A DNA stretch of 64,000 nt from Deinococcus aquaticus (GTDB taxonomy: Bacteria; Deinococcota; Deinococci; Deinococcales; Deinococcaceae). The stretch lies in contig NZ_CP115165.1 in assembly GCF_028622095.1 (NCBI RefSeq), positions 1,252,501-1,316,500 on the forward strand, written 5' to 3'. Below, piece after piece: positions 1 to 9,346 of the stretch. The notes under the pieces were generated by a model. It made no database searches. It was not told the origin of the DNA and saw only the letters and a program-made list of their open reading frames with translations. Position numbers and translations under genes: made by a program. The stretch's first letter is position 1; every line of letters starts with the position of its first letter.

Positions 1-46
1 GAATGTCCCCACCCCTGCCGCAACCGCCAGAACATGAAGACAGGCA

Positions 47-79
47 GAAGCCCCCCGCCCGGCAGGGGAGGGGGGCTTC
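47..79 (-). terminator. Hairpin downstream of the tRNA cluster
   Basis: A 10-bp perfect inverted repeat (GAAGCCCCCC at 47-56, GGGGGGCTTC at 70-79) lies just 3' of the minus-strand tRNA-Arg gene. The following minus-strand bases are only mildly T-rich, so it is a plausible rather than textbook intrinsic terminator. Confidence 0.55.
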
Positions 80-85
80 TGAGAG

Positions 86-162
<77 letters not shown>

Positions 163-238
163 GTGCGTGGGCAGTAGACGGGGAAGAGGCCAGGAAGAGA
201 AGAAAGGAAAAGGGCCCCCTGGAGTGGGGGCCGGTCTG

Positions 239-312
<74 letters not shown>

Positions 313-351
313 GTGCGGCGCGCTGCGTTGTGCTGCCTGTAAAGAACAGTC

Positions 352-429
<78 letters not shown>

Positions 430-449
430 CAAGCAACGCGCGCCTGAGC

Positions 450-455
450 ACTATA
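450..455 (-). promoter_or_regulatory. -10 element of the tRNA cluster
   Basis: TATAGT on the minus strand, 22 bases upstream of tRNA-Pro. No clear -35 is seen. It probably drives the Pro-Gly-Arg tRNA transcript. Confidence 0.5.
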
Positions 456-517
456 GCAAAAACATGGCGGGTGGGTAAGAGGCGCGCGGGCCGCCCGGAG
501 GCGTATTCTGCGGCATT

Positions 518-1423
518 GTGAGTGAAGGCGTCGCAGGAACCGGAGTGAAGTCGCGCGTGAAAACCTACCTGGATCTGGTGAAGTTCGAGCACACCGTGTT
601 CGCGCTGCCGTTCGCGTACGCGGGAATGCTGCTGGCCAGCATGCAGCACAGCGGGACGGGCTGGCCCGGCTGGGGCGTGCTGATCTGGGTGACGGTCGCC
701 ATGGCCGCCGCCCGCACCGCCGCGATGGGCGCCAACCGCGTGATCGACCGCTTCATTGACGCCCGTAATCCCCGCACGGCAGGCCGGGAGGTGCCCAGCG
801 GGAAGGTCAGCCCGGCACAGGCGTGGACGCTGGTGATTGTCAGTCTGATCGTCATGGCGTTCGCGGCGGCGCAACTGAACCCGCTGTGTCTGGCGCTGCT
901 GCCGCTGGCCGTGGTGTTCCTGATCGGATACCCGTACACCAAGCGCTTCACGTGGCTGTGCCACGCGTGGCTGGGCGTGACGGACGGCGCGGCGGCGGCC
1001 GGCGGCTGGATCGCCGTGACCGGCGAGTTCGCGCCGCCCGCCTGGGCGCTGTGGGCGGTCGTGATCTTCTGGATGATCGGCCTGGACGTCATCTACGCCA
1101 CCATGGACCGGGATTTCGACGTGCAGAACGGCGTCCGGAGCATCCCGGCCCGCTTCGGGATTCCGCGCGCCCTGCGGATCGCGGCCGTGAGTCACGCCCT
1201 GACCTTCGCGCTGCTGCTGCTGGTGGGCGTGCTGGCGGGCGCGAGCTTCTGGTATTACCTCGCGGCGCTGGCGATGGGCGGCATTCTGCTGTTCGAGCAC
1301 CGCATCGTGAACCCGAACGACCTGGCGAAGGTGAACGTGGCGTTCTTCGACGCGAACATGTGGCTGGCGCTGACCATGCTGGCCGGCGTGATCGTGGACG
1401 TGGCGTGGCGGACCCTGACCTGA
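518..1423 (+). CDS. UbiA-family prenyltransferase (probably menaquinone pathway)
   Basis: A 301-residue integral membrane protein of the UbiA superfamily, which transfers a polyprenyl chain to an aromatic ring. The first Asp-rich motif is [19 protein letters not shown] (from residue 73) and the second is YATMDRDFD (around 192). About eight hydrophobic helices surround them. Deinococcus is known to make menaquinone by the futalosine route, so MqnP is the likely role; UbiA-like 4-hydroxybenzoate transferase is the alternative. The GTG start is supported by a -10 TATTCT at 504-509 ending 8 bases before it. The next gene begins right after its stop. Confidence 0.85.
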   Translation: MSEGVAGTGVKSRVKTYLDLVKFEHTVFALPFAYAGMLLASMQHSGTGWPGWGVLIWVTVAMAAARTAAMGANRVIDRFIDARNPRTAGREVPSGKVSPAQAWTLVIVSLIVMAFAAAQLNPLCLALLPLAVVFLIGYPYTKRFTWLCHAWLGVTDGAAAAGGWIAVTGEFAPPAWALWAVVIFWMIGLDVIYATMDRDFDVQNGVRSIPARFGIPRALRIAAVSHALTFALLLLVGVLAGASFWYYLAALAMGGILLFEHRIVNPNDLAKVNVAFFDANMWLALTMLAGVIVDVAWRTLT

Positions 1424-1735
1424 ATGACTGACCGGGCCTCCCTGCGGCGGCTGGTGCCGCGCGCGGCCGCGCAGGCGTTCGCGGACGGCGACGACCGGCT
1501 GACCGCCACCCTGCTGCAACGCGCCCGCGACGCGCACCCGCCGGGCACGCTGGCCTGGGCGGTGCTGGAACGCCTGCTGGGACTGGCCTTCATTCACGTG
1601 CAGCGGGAGGTCGAGGGCACCTTCGCGCTGGAGCGGGCCGACGCGCTGCTGGACACCCTGACGGACGAGCAGCGGCTCGTCGTGGGCCGCCCCGACCTCG
1701 ACTGGCTGGACCTGGACGGCCTGGACGAAGACTGA
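1424..1735 (+). CDS. Small hypothetical protein with acidic C-terminus
   Basis: A 103-residue protein I do not recognise. Its ATG follows the TGA of the prenyltransferase gene with no gap, so the two are almost certainly cotranscribed and translationally coupled. The sequence is helical in character and has many Arg, Ala and Leu residues. It ends in an acidic tail ([11 protein letters not shown]). There is no signal peptide, membrane segment or Cys/His cluster. It could be a small accessory protein of the prenyltransferase, but only the adjacency suggests this. Confidence 0.7.
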   Translation: MTDRASLRRLVPRAAAQAFADGDDRLTATLLQRARDAHPPGTLAWAVLERLLGLAFIHVQREVEGTFALERADALLDTLTDEQRLVVGRPDLDWLDLDGLDED

Positions 1736-1798
1736 CCCGGCCCAGGAGGCCCCGGTCGGTGCATGGCCAGTGGCGCGGGCAGGCGGCGGAGCGTGCGC

Positions 1799-1804
1799 TA
1801 GACT
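1799..1804 (+). promoter_or_regulatory. Leaderless-type -10 (TAGACT)
   Basis: TAGACT ends exactly 7 bases before the ATG at 1812, the spacing typical of Deinococcus leaderless transcripts. The ATG it serves opens only a 15-codon reading frame. Confidence 0.6.
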
Positions 1805-1811
1805 TCCGGGA

Positions 1812-1859
1812 ATGTTGATGTCCTGGCGGTTGGTGCCGAAGAACGGGGGGCCGCGTTGA
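1812..1859 (+). CDS. Leaderless mini-ORF overlapping the next start
   Basis: ATG at 1812, seven bases after a TAGACT -10, encodes 15 codons ([15 protein letters not shown]). Its TGA at 1857-1859 overlaps the TTG start of the next gene at 1856. It may be a coupled leader peptide. Alternatively it is the true N-terminus of the next protein separated by a one-base frameshift: the run of six G at 1845-1850 is a natural place for indels or programmed slippage. Confidence 0.4.
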   Translation: MLMSWRLVPKNGGPR

Positions 1860-2284
1860 CGCTGGAAACGTCGGAGCGGGAGTTCACGGCGCGTTTCGCG
1901 GCGTTCGCGGCGGACGGGACGCTGTACCCGCAGCGCGAGGGCAGCCCGCTGCTGGAGTTCGCCTCCGGCGGGCGGGTGCTGTACCTGTTCGACCGTTCCG
2001 GGCCGTACGCGGCGCTGCCGGGGCCGGGGCGGGTGGTGGTTCACGGCGTGCTGGACCCGCAGGGCACGGCCCCGGCTCCGGGCGGTCCCGAGGCGCTGTC
2101 GGTGGTGGGCGTGTCGGGGGTGGAGGGCGTGGGGCGGGTGCTGGCCGTGATGCCGGGTACGCTGGTGGTGCAGGCGCGGTTGCCGCTGGTACTGGGAAGC
2201 TTCGGACCGCTTCCGGAGGTCGCGGCGGGTGGGTGGCTGGCCTTCCGGACGCTGCCGCCGCTGCATGGGTTTCTGGCTCCGTAG
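1856..2284 (+). CDS. Hypothetical protein, 142 residues
   Basis: A Gly/Val/Pro-rich, mostly beta-type protein of unknown function with no recognisable motif, signal peptide or membrane helix. The only in-frame start of the usual kind is TTG at 1856, with a G-rich stretch about 6 bases before it. No ATG or GTG precedes it in frame, and the local promoter points to an ATG in another frame at 1812. The real N-terminus may therefore involve coupling or frameshifting from the mini-ORF at 1812-1859. Confidence 0.6.
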   Translation: MTLETSEREFTARFAAFAADGTLYPQREGSPLLEFASGGRVLYLFDRSGPYAALPGPGRVVVHGVLDPQGTAPAPGGPEALSVVGVSGVEGVGRVLAVMPGTLVVQARLPLVLGSFGPLPEVAAGGWLAFRTLPPLHGFLAP

Positions 2285-2382
2285 TTCTGCCGCGCAGCAG
2301 ACCTGACCGGAAAGGTCAAGACCAATCCCGCTGTGTTCCCCGGCGAGTAACGGATTTGCTGTGAATTGTTCCCCAGAACCGT

Positions 2383-2411
2383 TTGACGTCCGCTGATTCA
2401 GGCCTTTCACT
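2383..2411 (+). promoter_or_regulatory. Promoter of the nucleotide cyclase gene
   Basis: TTGACG at 2383-2388 and TTCACT at 2406-2411 with 17 bases between them form a conventional promoter, giving a short leader with an AAGGGG ribosome-binding site before the ATG at 2445. Confidence 0.45.
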
Positions 2412-2444
2412 GAAACCTTTCGTCATTCATCATGAAGGGGTCCT

Positions 2445-3035
2445 ATGGCTGACCTGCTGCTTCCCCTTCCCGGTGCCCACGACAGCACCCACGCGTGCTT
2501 CGTGCTGGTCGACCTGGTCGGCAGTACCACCATGGCCCAGCAGCTCCCGCTGCGGAACTACCAGACCCTCATGCAGGAATTCGTGCAGGTCATGATCCTG
2601 AGCTTCGAGGCGCGTGGCGGTGAGGTCCTGCAGCACCAGGGCGACGCCGTCCTGGCGTGGTGGCCGCTGCAACAGGCCGCGCAGGCCTGCCAGGCCGCCG
2701 CCGAGGCCCACGGCCGCGCCGCCCGCCTGACCCTGGCTGCCCGCCTGGGCCAGCGCCTGCACCTGCGCGCCGGGGTGTCTGGCGGCGAGGTCATCATGGG
2801 TGTCGTGGGCGGTCAGAACAGCGCCTACGGACTGCCCGTCAATTACGCCGCCCGCCTGTGCGGTGCAGCCGAACCCGGCCAGACCCTGGTGTGCGACGCG
2901 GTCCTGGCCAGCGCCCCCGGCGTCCGCACCGAACCGTACCAGCCGCTGCACCTGCAGGGCTTCGGTGAGAACTGCTGCGCGCACCTGCTGCTGCCCATCC
3001 TGAACGCAGGCCCGCGCACGGCGCATGAAAGCTGA
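2445..3035 (+). CDS. Class III adenylate/guanylate cyclase, single domain
   Basis: A 196-residue soluble protein consisting of one class III nucleotide cyclase catalytic domain. The first metal Asp is in [14 protein letters not shown] near the N-terminus, the second in [10 protein letters not shown], and VNYAARLCG matches the transition-state Asn/Arg segment. No sensor, membrane or second domain is fused to it, which is unusually minimal; such proteins act as homodimers. It may make cAMP (or cGMP), but substrate cannot be read with confidence. An AAGGGG site sits about 7 bases before the ATG. It lies just upstream of the DrRRA-like regulator but has its own promoter. Confidence 0.8.
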   Translation: MADLLLPLPGAHDSTHACFVLVDLVGSTTMAQQLPLRNYQTLMQEFVQVMILSFEARGGEVLQHQGDAVLAWWPLQQAAQACQAAAEAHGRAARLTLAARLGQRLHLRAGVSGGEVIMGVVGGQNSAYGLPVNYAARLCGAAEPGQTLVCDAVLASAPGVRTEPYQPLHLQGFGENCCAHLLLPILNAGPRTAHES

Positions 3036-3084
3036 TTAAGCAGCGCAACCCTCTTCTCATGAGAACGGTCCCTAGACTGACCGC

Positions 3085-3762
3085 ATGGAACGCAAGCCCC
3101 TGGTACTGGTCATCGAGGATGAGAAAGACATCGCTCGGTTTATCGAACTCGAACTCGCCGCTGAAGGGTACGCCACCGAAGTCGCCTTCGACGGCGTCAC
3201 CGGCCTCTCCAAATTCCGTGAAGTCAACCCCGACCTCGTCATCCTGGACCTGATGCTCCCCGTTCTGGACGGCTTGGAAGTCGCGCGGCGCATCCGCAAG
3301 ACCAGCAACACCCCCATCATCATCCTGACCGCCAAGGACGGCATTCAGGACAAGGTCGAGGGCCTCGACAGCGGCGCCGACGACTACCTGATCAAGCCGT
3401 TCTCCATCGAGGAACTGCTGGCCCGCGTGCGCGCCCACCTGCGCCGCGTGAACCCGGCCGTGACCGGCGAGGTCCGCGTGGCCGATCTGGTCATGAACCT
3501 CGACGGCCGCGAGATCTTCCGTGGGGGCCGCCGCGTGGAACTGTCTGCCAAGGAGTTCGAACTGCTGGAACTGCTGGCCCGCAACCCCGGTAAGGTCTTC
3601 TCGCGCTTCGAGATCGAGGAGAAAGTCTGGCCCGAGTACACGGGCGGCAGTAACGTCGTGGACGTGTACATCGGGTACCTGCGCCGCAAACTGGAAGAAG
3701 GTGGCGAGCGCCGCCTGATCCACACCGTGCGCGGCGTCGGCTACGTGCTGCGCGAGGAGTAA
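3085..3762 (+). CDS. drRRA: OmpR-type response regulator, DrRRA-like
   Basis: A 225-residue two-domain regulator. The receiver domain has the acidic pocket E11/D12, phospho-acceptor D55 in VILDLMLP and the conserved Lys of YLIKPF (104). The C-terminal winged helix contains the [16 protein letters not shown] and [12 protein letters not shown] signatures. From memory it is very close to D. radiodurans DrRRA, which is required for full radiation resistance. The start is set by a -10 TAGACT (3073-3078) six bases before the ATG, so the mRNA is probably leaderless. The membrane histidine kinase downstream is the likely partner. Confidence 0.9.
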   Translation: MERKPLVLVIEDEKDIARFIELELAAEGYATEVAFDGVTGLSKFREVNPDLVILDLMLPVLDGLEVARRIRKTSNTPIIILTAKDGIQDKVEGLDSGADDYLIKPFSIEELLARVRAHLRRVNPAVTGEVRVADLVMNLDGREIFRGGRRVELSAKEFELLELLARNPGKVFSRFEIEEKVWPEYTGGSNVVDVYIGYLRRKLEEGGERRLIHTVRGVGYVLREE

Positions 3763-3796
3763 CCCAGGCATCAGGCCCACTCCTGGCGTTCCGAGT

Positions 3797-3844
3797 GGCC
3801 GCAGACCATCCCGTCCCAGCTTGTGGGGCGCGTGGTCTGCGGCC
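3797..3844 (+). terminator. Long hairpin between regulator and kinase genes
   Basis: A 12-bp perfect inverted repeat, GGCCGCAGACCA at 3797-3808 and TGGTCTGCGGCC at 3833-3844, has no T-run after it. It probably reduces read-through from the regulator gene into the kinase gene, which has its own promoter at 3903-3908. Confidence 0.45.
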
Positions 3845-3902
3845 CGTCTGCATTCCCCGCGTTCCTCATGGCCGGGTGAGGGCGACTCATGAGGCGGCCC
3901 GG

Positions 3903-3908
3903 TAAACT
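3903..3908 (+). promoter_or_regulatory. Leaderless-type -10 (TAAACT)
   Basis: TAAACT ends exactly 7 bases before an ATG at 3916 that opens a 13-residue mini-ORF. The transcript would continue into the histidine kinase gene. Confidence 0.55.
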
Positions 3909-3915
3909 GCCGGAC

Positions 3916-3957
3916 ATGCCCGTGCCAGACGCCCCCACCCGCCGCAGGGCCGCATGA
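3916..3957 (+). CDS. Leaderless mini-ORF coupled to the kinase
   Basis: ATG at 3916 opens [13 protein letters not shown], and its TGA at 3955-3957 overlaps the kinase ATG at 3954 (ATGA). Position after a 7-base-spaced -10 suggests it is translated by the leaderless route and hands ribosomes to the kinase gene, which has no strong ribosome-binding site. Confidence 0.4.
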   Translation: MPVPDAPTRRRAA

Positions 3958-5576
3958 CGCTCCGCTGGCGACTGACCCTGTTCTATACCGCGCTGCTGGC
4001 CCTGCTGCTGACCAGCGTGGGCGTCACGACGTTGTACCTGATGCGCAGCAGCCTGATCGGCGGCCTGGACAACGAACTTCGGGGTACGTACACGCAGTTC
4101 ACCACGTACGTTCAGAGCACCCGCGCGGCCAGCGAACTGTCCCTGCCGCTGGATACCGCCCGCAACGACCCCGGTCAGGTGTCCGACTCGCTGATGCTGG
4201 CCCGCTACCAGTTCCCTAACTCCAGTCTGGCGCTCGAGCAGATCGACGTGTACGACCGGCAGACGCTGCTGGACTCCCTGAACCGCGCCCGCAGCCCCGA
4301 GGAACGCGCTGCGCTGCTCAGCACCCTCGAAGCCCTGCGCAACGCCTCGCGCCGCTCGCTGGGCGTGGACACGCAGCGGCCCATCAGCCTGTCCGGTGAG
4401 GAACTGTCCGACCTGATCCGCTCCAGCAGCGGCCAGATGTTCCTCAATCACCTCGTGCAGGAGCCGTACCGCTCGGCCCCCACCCTGATGCGCCTGATGG
4501 TCGTCCTGACCCCGCTGCCGCAGGTGCCGGGCGGCGCGGAAAGTGCCGGCGTGTTCGGCCCCAACGACGGCCTGAGCATCGTGTACGTCGCGCGGTCCCT
4601 GAGCACCGTGCAGGACACCCTCTCACAGTTGCAGAACGTGATCCTGCTGCTGTTCGTGGTGGGCCTGATCACCGCCGGCAGCGGCGCGTACGTACTGGCC
4701 GGGCAGGCCCTGCAACCCCTGCGCCGCGTGCAGCGGGCCGCCGAACGCATCGGCGGGCAGACCCTCACCGAGCGCGTGCCCGTCCCGCAGACCGGCGACG
4801 AGGTCGAGTCCCTCGCCATGGCCCTGAACGCCATGCTGGGCCGCCTGGAGGACAGCTTCGACGCGCAGCGCCGCTTCACCAGCGACGCCAGCCACGAACT
4901 GCGCACGCCGGTCACGGCCATCAGCGGGCACGCCGGGTACCTGCTGCGCCGCACCAACCCCAACGAGCAGCAGCAGGAAAGCCTGAAGATCATCCAGAGC
5001 GAATCGGCCCGCCTGACCAACCTGATCGCCAGCCTGCTGCAACTGGCCCGCAGTGACAGCGGCGCGCTGCTGCTGACCCGCGAACCCATCTTCGCCACGC
5101 TGCTGCTGTCCGACATCGCCCGCGAGCTTGCGCCGCTGGCACAGGCGCAGCGGACCGCGCTGACCACCATCGGCCAGGAAGTCGCCTTCGAGGGCGACCC
5201 GGACCGCCTGAAACAGGTGATCATCAACCTCGTCAGCAACGCCCTGAAAGCCGGCGCGCAGACCGTCACGCTCGACAGTCATACCGTCAGCAGCGCCGCC
5301 GTGGGCGGACAGGCCGTGCGCCTGAGCGTGCACGATGACGGCCCCGGCATTCCCGCCGATCAACTCGAGCGGCTGTTCGACCGCTTCTACCGCCTGGAAG
5401 ACAGCCGCAGCCGCGACCAGGGCGGCGCCGGCCTGGGCCTCAGCATCGCGCGCGGCATCGTAGACGCCCACGGCGGGCGCATCTGGCTAGAAAGCGAGGT
5501 CGGACGCGGCACCACCGCCCACGTCGAATTACCCATCGGGAACGTGCCCGTGCTGGACGAGGACGACGTCCCGTAA
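3954..5576 (+). CDS. Membrane sensor histidine kinase, partner of the DrRRA-like regulator
   Basis: A 540-residue sensor kinase. A first membrane helix (about residues 7-27) is followed by an extracytoplasmic sensor region of about 200 residues, a second helix (about 229-249) and a HAMP segment. The HisKA domain has [14 protein letters not shown] with the phospho-accepting His near 315. The ATPase domain has an N box ([13 protein letters not shown]), G1 (HDDGPGIP) and G2 ([12 protein letters not shown]). It presumably senses an envelope signal and phosphorylates the regulator encoded upstream. The ATG used here overlaps the stop of the leaderless mini-ORF at 3916-3957. Confidence 0.88.
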   Translation: MTLRWRLTLFYTALLALLLTSVGVTTLYLMRSSLIGGLDNELRGTYTQFTTYVQSTRAASELSLPLDTARNDPGQVSDSLMLARYQFPNSSLALEQIDVYDRQTLLDSLNRARSPEERAALLSTLEALRNASRRSLGVDTQRPISLSGEELSDLIRSSSGQMFLNHLVQEPYRSAPTLMRLMVVLTPLPQVPGGAESAGVFGPNDGLSIVYVARSLSTVQDTLSQLQNVILLLFVVGLITAGSGAYVLAGQALQPLRRVQRAAERIGGQTLTERVPVPQTGDEVESLAMALNAMLGRLEDSFDAQRRFTSDASHELRTPVTAISGHAGYLLRRTNPNEQQQESLKIIQSESARLTNLIASLLQLARSDSGALLLTREPIFATLLLSDIARELAPLAQAQRTALTTIGQEVAFEGDPDRLKQVIINLVSNALKAGAQTVTLDSHTVSSAAVGGQAVRLSVHDDGPGIPADQLERLFDRFYRLEDSRSRDQGGAGLGLSIARGIVDAHGGRIWLESEVGRGTTAHVELPIGNVPVLDEDDVP

Positions 5577-5595
5577 CAGGGGATGATGGTGAACG

Positions 5596-5646
5596 GTTGA
5601 TGGTTGATAGAAAGGGCCGCCCGCCGCCTCTCTATCAACCATCAAC
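5596..5646. terminator. Bidirectional hairpin between convergent kinase and argR genes
   Basis: A perfect 16-bp inverted repeat (GTTGATGGTTGATAGA at 5596-5611, its complement at 5631-5646) with a 19-base loop separates two convergent genes. The arms contain repeated TTGATGG/CAACCATCAA units. A similar CAACCGTCAACCGTCAAC run ends the recA gene near 57700. Confidence 0.6.
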
Positions 5647-5665
5647 TTTCAACCATCACCCGCTG

Positions 5666-6136
5666 TTATCCCAGCATCAGGGCGTGGAATTCCTCCATGA
5701 TGCTTTCCGCCTCGGTGGTGGTGCGGGCCACGACGAAGATGGTGTCCTCGCCGGCGATGGTGCCGACAATGTCGTCGCGGCGGACCCGGTCGAGCAGCAG
5801 TGCCACACCGCTGGCGTGCCCCTCGGCGGTGCGGATGACCAGCATGTTCTCGCCCCGGTCCACGTCGTGCACGAAGTTCTGGAACAGGCGGGCCAGTTCT
5901 TCCAGGGCGTCGGTGTGTCCGGTCGTCTGCGCCAGGGCGTAGCGGTGGCGGCCCTTGCCGACCGGGAGGCGCACGAGGCGCAGTTCGTTGATGTCGCGGC
6001 TGACGGTGGCCTGCGTGACACGGATGCCGCCCTGACGGAGGCGTTCGACCAGTTCACCCTGGGTGCTGACGCTTTCGCGCGCGATGATGTCCTGAATGCG
6101 TTTCTGACGTTGTTCCTTGCTCAGCGGTCCCGGCAT
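5666..6136 (-). CDS. argR: Arginine repressor ArgR
   Basis: A 156-residue protein matching ArgR along its whole length. The N-terminal winged helix includes [18 protein letters not shown]. The C-terminal oligomerisation and arginine-binding domain has [22 protein letters not shown]. It binds arginine as a hexamer and controls arginine biosynthesis or breakdown. It lies 28 bases downstream of coaBC on the same strand. A GAGGA motif directly precedes the ATG. A TGAATTATTCA palindrome upstream resembles shortened ARG-box half-sites and suggests autoregulation. Confidence 0.93.
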   Translation of the reverse strand: MPGPLSKEQRQKRIQDIIARESVSTQGELVERLRQGGIRVTQATVSRDINELRLVRLPVGKGRHRYALAQTTGHTDALEELARLFQNFVHDVDRGENMLVIRTAEGHASGVALLLDRVRRDDIVGTIAGEDTIFVVARTTTEAESIMEEFHALMLG

Positions 6137-6160
6137 TCCTCACATGGTATGCATAAGCGG

Positions 6161-6171
6161 TGAATTATTCA
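6161..6171. promoter_or_regulatory. ARG-box-like palindrome upstream of argR
   Basis: TGAATTATTCA is a perfect palindrome overlapping the end of coaBC and 25 bases upstream of the argR start. Its halves match ArgR half-sites (TGAAT/ATTCA), but the usual four-base gap is reduced to one. A second palindrome, TATGCATA, lies at 6148-6155. Confidence 0.35.
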
Positions 6172-7433
6172 ATGGGCGTGGTGGGGGCAGCTGCCACCCG
6201 TCCCGCCTCACGGCCCGGCAGGCGCCGCGCCGCCTCATCCAGCAGCCGCCGCGCCACCTCGCGCTTGCTGACGCGCGGCCAGTCCTCATGCGAGCCGTCC
6301 GGGCGCACCAGCGTCACCTGATTGTCATCCCCACCGAACGCCGTGCCCTCGCGCGTCGGGTAGTTCAGCAGGATGAAATCCGCGTTCTTGCGCTGCGCCT
6401 TGAGGGCCGCGCGCTCCACGCCCGCGTGCGTCTCCATGGCAAAGCCCACCAGCACGCGGTTGCCCTTCTCCTGCCCCAGTTGCGCCAGGATGTCCGGGTT
6501 CGGCGTCAGGTGCACCGTCACGTCCCCCGCCACCTTCGCCTGCTTCTCGCCGCTCTGGGTGGCCGCGCGGTAATCCGCGACCGCCGCCGTCATCACCACG
6601 ATGCCCGCCGCGCGCGCCGCCTCCACCACCGCGTCCCGCAGTTCCAGCGCCGACTCGATCCGCACGACCCGCATGCCCGCCGGGTCCGGCAGGTTCACCG
6701 GGCCGGTCACCAGCGTCACCGCCGCCCCCCGGTCACGCGCCTCCTCGGCCACCGCGAAGCCCATCTTGCCGCTTGACGGGTTACTGATGAACCGCACCGG
6801 GTCCAGGTACTCGCGGGTCGGGCCGGCTGACACGACCACCGGCACGCCCTCCAGGTCGCGCACCCGGGCAGGGGAGAGCGGTGACAGGAGGGCCAGCGCT
6901 GCGTCCGCGATGTCGCCCGGCTCGCTCATGCGGCCCACGCCACTGCCCTCGCCGCGCGTCCCGAAGGCTCCCACCTCCGGCCCCAGGAACGCGTGCCCCC
7001 AGCCGCGCAGGGTCGCCGCGTTCGCCTGCACCGCCGGGTGCATCCACATCAGCTCGTTCATGGCGGGCACCCACAGCACCGGCCCGCGTACGCTCAGCAG
7101 CGTCGCCAGCGCCAGCTCGTTCGCGTGCCCGTGCGCCGCCCCGGCTAGCAACTCCGCCGACGCACCCACCACCACCGCCACGTCCGCCCGCGCGTGCGTC
7201 AGGTGCAGCGCGTCGGGCCGGGCTGCGAACCAGTGCTCGTCGGTCCCGACCGGCCCGTCCGCCGCCGTACTCAGGCTCAGTTCCGTGATGAACGCCAGCG
7301 CCGCGCGCGTGGCGATCACCTGCACCGCCGCTCCCCGCTCGCGCAGCCGGCGCAGCACCGACGGGGCCTTCACCGCCGCCATGCTTCCACCCACGATCAC
7401 CAGCACGGTCGGCCCGGACTTCAACGCATTCAC
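6165..7433 (-). CDS. coaBC: CoaBC: phosphopantothenoylcysteine synthetase / decarboxylase
   Basis: A 422-residue bifunctional coenzyme A enzyme. The C-terminal CoaB half is well conserved ([24 protein letters not shown], then AAVADYR and [16 protein letters not shown] segments). The N-terminal flavoprotein half keeps a His in [10 protein letters not shown] and the PAMN substrate clamp. It has GASAE where PASAN is expected and EGSGVGRM where the catalytic Cys of the CGxxGxGRM lid is expected. The GTG start at 7433 is set by a -10 TATCCT (7441-7446) seven bases upstream; a longer in-frame reading would run through the promoter. Confidence 0.88.
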   Translation of the reverse strand: MNALKSGPTVLVIVGGSMAAVKAPSVLRRLRERGAAVQVIATRAALAFITELSLSTAADGPVGTDEHWFAARPDALHLTHARADVAVVVGASAELLAGAAHGHANELALATLLSVRGPVLWVPAMNELMWMHPAVQANAATLRGWGHAFLGPEVGAFGTRGEGSGVGRMSEPGDIADAALALLSPLSPARVRDLEGVPVVVSAGPTREYLDPVRFISNPSSGKMGFAVAEEARDRGAAVTLVTGPVNLPDPAGMRVVRIESALELRDAVVEAARAAGIVVMTAAVADYRAATQSGEKQAKVAGDVTVHLTPNPDILAQLGQEKGNRVLVGFAMETHAGVERAALKAQRKNADFILLNYPTREGTAFGGDDNQVTLVRPDGSHEDWPRVSKREVARRLLDEAARRLPGREAGRVAAAPTTPIE

Positions 7434-7518
7434 GCCCCACAGGATAGGGCGCGCCGGGCCTGGCAAAGGCGCGGGCCACCCCCCCACCGGGAAGGAGTGG
7501 CCCGCCTGCGCCCAGGGC

Positions 7519-8163
7519 TCAGCCCTCGCGCTGCCCGGTCACCCAGTAACGCACGCGCTCGGCGATGTTCTCCATGTGGTCGCCCACGCGTTCCAGGCTG
7601 CGGCCCACCCGCATCAGCATCAGCGCCTTGCTGATGTTCCGGGGGTCTTCGAGCATGTACGTGACCAGTTCGCGCTGAATCTGCTCGTACAGGTCGTCGA
7701 CCTCGTCGTCCATCTGCACGGTCGCCTCGGCGCGCGTCACGTCACGGTCGGCGATGGCGGTGCGCAGGTTCTCGCTCATCTCGCCCAGCCGCTCAAGCAT
7801 GCGCGCGAGGTTCACGTACCGTTTGAGTGCCGGCGCCTGCGCGAGTTCCGCGCCGTCCTCGGCGACATGCACCACGTAATCGCCCATGCGCTCGATATCG
7901 CTGAGGCTCTTGAGGATCAGCGCGACCATCCGCAGGTCCCGCGCGACCGGCTGGTGCAGCGCGATGATCCGCAGGCACTCGGCCTCGATCTGCGCCTCCT
8001 GCGCGTCCACCTCGCGGTCCAGGGCCTTGACTTCCGGCAGGCGGTCCACGTTCTCACGCAGCAGCACGTCGGCCGCCACGGGCAGCATCCGCTCGACCGT
8101 GCCGAGCATGTTCAGGGCGCCGTTCAGGACGGCACGTAGATCGTTTTCAAGGGCTTCACGCAT
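7519..8163 (-). CDS. phoU: Phosphate transport regulator PhoU
   Basis: A 214-residue, all-helical protein with two PhoU repeats, each ending in a metal-site motif ([15 protein letters not shown] and [16 protein letters not shown]). PhoU restrains the phosphate-sensing kinase when phosphate is plentiful. An AGGAGTT ribosome-binding site sits before the ATG. It is the last gene of the phoB-phoR-phoU minus-strand set, 190 bases after phoR; that gap holds only GC-rich sequence with no clear promoter. No pst transporter genes are in the window. Confidence 0.93.
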   Translation of the reverse strand: MREALENDLRAVLNGALNMLGTVERMLPVAADVLLRENVDRLPEVKALDREVDAQEAQIEAECLRIIALHQPVARDLRMVALILKSLSDIERMGDYVVHVAEDGAELAQAPALKRYVNLARMLERLGEMSENLRTAIADRDVTRAEATVQMDDEVDDLYEQIQRELVTYMLEDPRNISKALMLMRVGRSLERVGDHMENIAERVRYWVTGQREG

Positions 8164-8353
8164 GGGAACTCCTGTTCATGAACGTACCACCCCGCAGGGG
8201 GGAACGTGTCAGAGGGTGGTCAGTGGTGGGGTGGGCCAGCCGGGCGGGCACCGTCCAGACGGGCACGGTGTGGGCCAGCTGGGAGCGGTGCAGGCCAGAG
8301 GGGAAGGGCTCTGCGCGGCGCCCGGCCAGGGCAGGCGGTGAGAACGGGGCGAC

Positions 8354-9346
8354 CTACAGGCCCAGGCCCCCCACGCCGGGCAGCGTGAAGCAGAAGGCGT
8401 TCGCGTCGCCGCGCCGCTCGGCCCACGCCTGCCCGCCCCAGCCCTGCACGATGCTCCGGACGATATACAGGCCCATGCCGCTGCCCTGCCCGGTCGCCGC
8501 GCGGCCCCGCGTGTGCGCCCGGAACAGGTTCTCGGTATCGGGAATCGGGGTGCCCCGGTCGAGCACGCTGACTTCCACCCAGGTGCCCCGCTCAGCTGTG
8601 ACGACCTCGACCCGCTGCCCGGCCGGGCCGTACTTCAGGGCGTTCTCGATCAGGTTCAGCAGCACCTGCAGCAGCTTGTCGGGGTCGGCGCGCACCAGGT
8701 GATCCGCACCGAACGTGACGGCCGCGCCGCGCGCATGCAGGTCCGCTTTCAGCAACCGCTCGGCGCGCGTGAACGCCTCGGCCAGCGGCAGCGTCCGCGC
8801 CCGCGTGGGCCGGAACCCCACCGCGAGGTCCTCGACCAGCCGCGCCAGCCGCTCGGTCTCCTGCAGGCCCTGCCGCACGAAGTTCTGCGACAGGTCGCGC
8901 GGCATGTCGTACTCCAGCGCCTCCAGTACCCCGCGCAGCGCCGCGACCGGCGTGCGGAACTCGTGGCTCAGCACGGCCGTCGCCTCGCGCAGTTCCGCCT
9001 CGCGGCGGCGGTGCTCGGTCACGTCCTCCACGATCAGCGCCGTGTGCTCGCCACTGCGGGTGGCCGTGCAGCGCAGCGTGCGGCCCGTGACCTCCAGTTC
9101 CAGTTCCCCGCCGCGTTCCAGCAGCGTTTCCAGCGTGTGCCGCCGCACGACCTCCAGCACCGGCCGGCCCGAGGCGCGCTCCTGCGGCACCCCCCACAGC
9201 CGCACGGCGGAGGCGTTCACGCGCGTGACCAGCCCCGCGCGGGTCAGCAGCACCGCCTGCGGCAGCGCGTCCATCCAGGCGTCGCCGGGCCCGCCAGCCG
9301 CCCCGGCGGTCACGGGCCCGGCTTCCGGGGGCAGGGGGGGCGTCAC
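8354..9346 (-). CDS. phoR: Sensor histidine kinase PhoR, soluble form
   Basis: A 330-residue kinase that begins with a PAS-like domain (about 20-120). HisKA follows with AVLSHEFRTPVAALRG. The ATPase domain has an N box (VLLNLIENALKYGP) and G2 (GQGSGMGLYIVRS). Unlike E. coli PhoR it has no membrane helix. Its G1 box reads DRGTPIPD, with Pro where Gly is usual. The GTG start at 9346 overlaps the phoB stop (GTGA). Gene order phoB-phoR-phoU supports the phosphate role. Confidence 0.85.
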   Translation of the reverse strand: MTPPLPPEAGPVTAGAAGGPGDAWMDALPQAVLLTRAGLVTRVNASAVRLWGVPQERASGRPVLEVVRRHTLETLLERGGELELEVTGRTLRCTATRSGEHTALIVEDVTEHRRREAELREATAVLSHEFRTPVAALRGVLEALEYDMPRDLSQNFVRQGLQETERLARLVEDLAVGFRPTRARTLPLAEAFTRAERLLKADLHARGAAVTFGADHLVRADPDKLLQVLLNLIENALKYGPAGQRVEVVTAERGTWVEVSVLDRGTPIPDTENLFRAHTRGRAATGQGSGMGLYIVRSIVQGWGGQAWAERRGDANAFCFTLPGVGGLGL

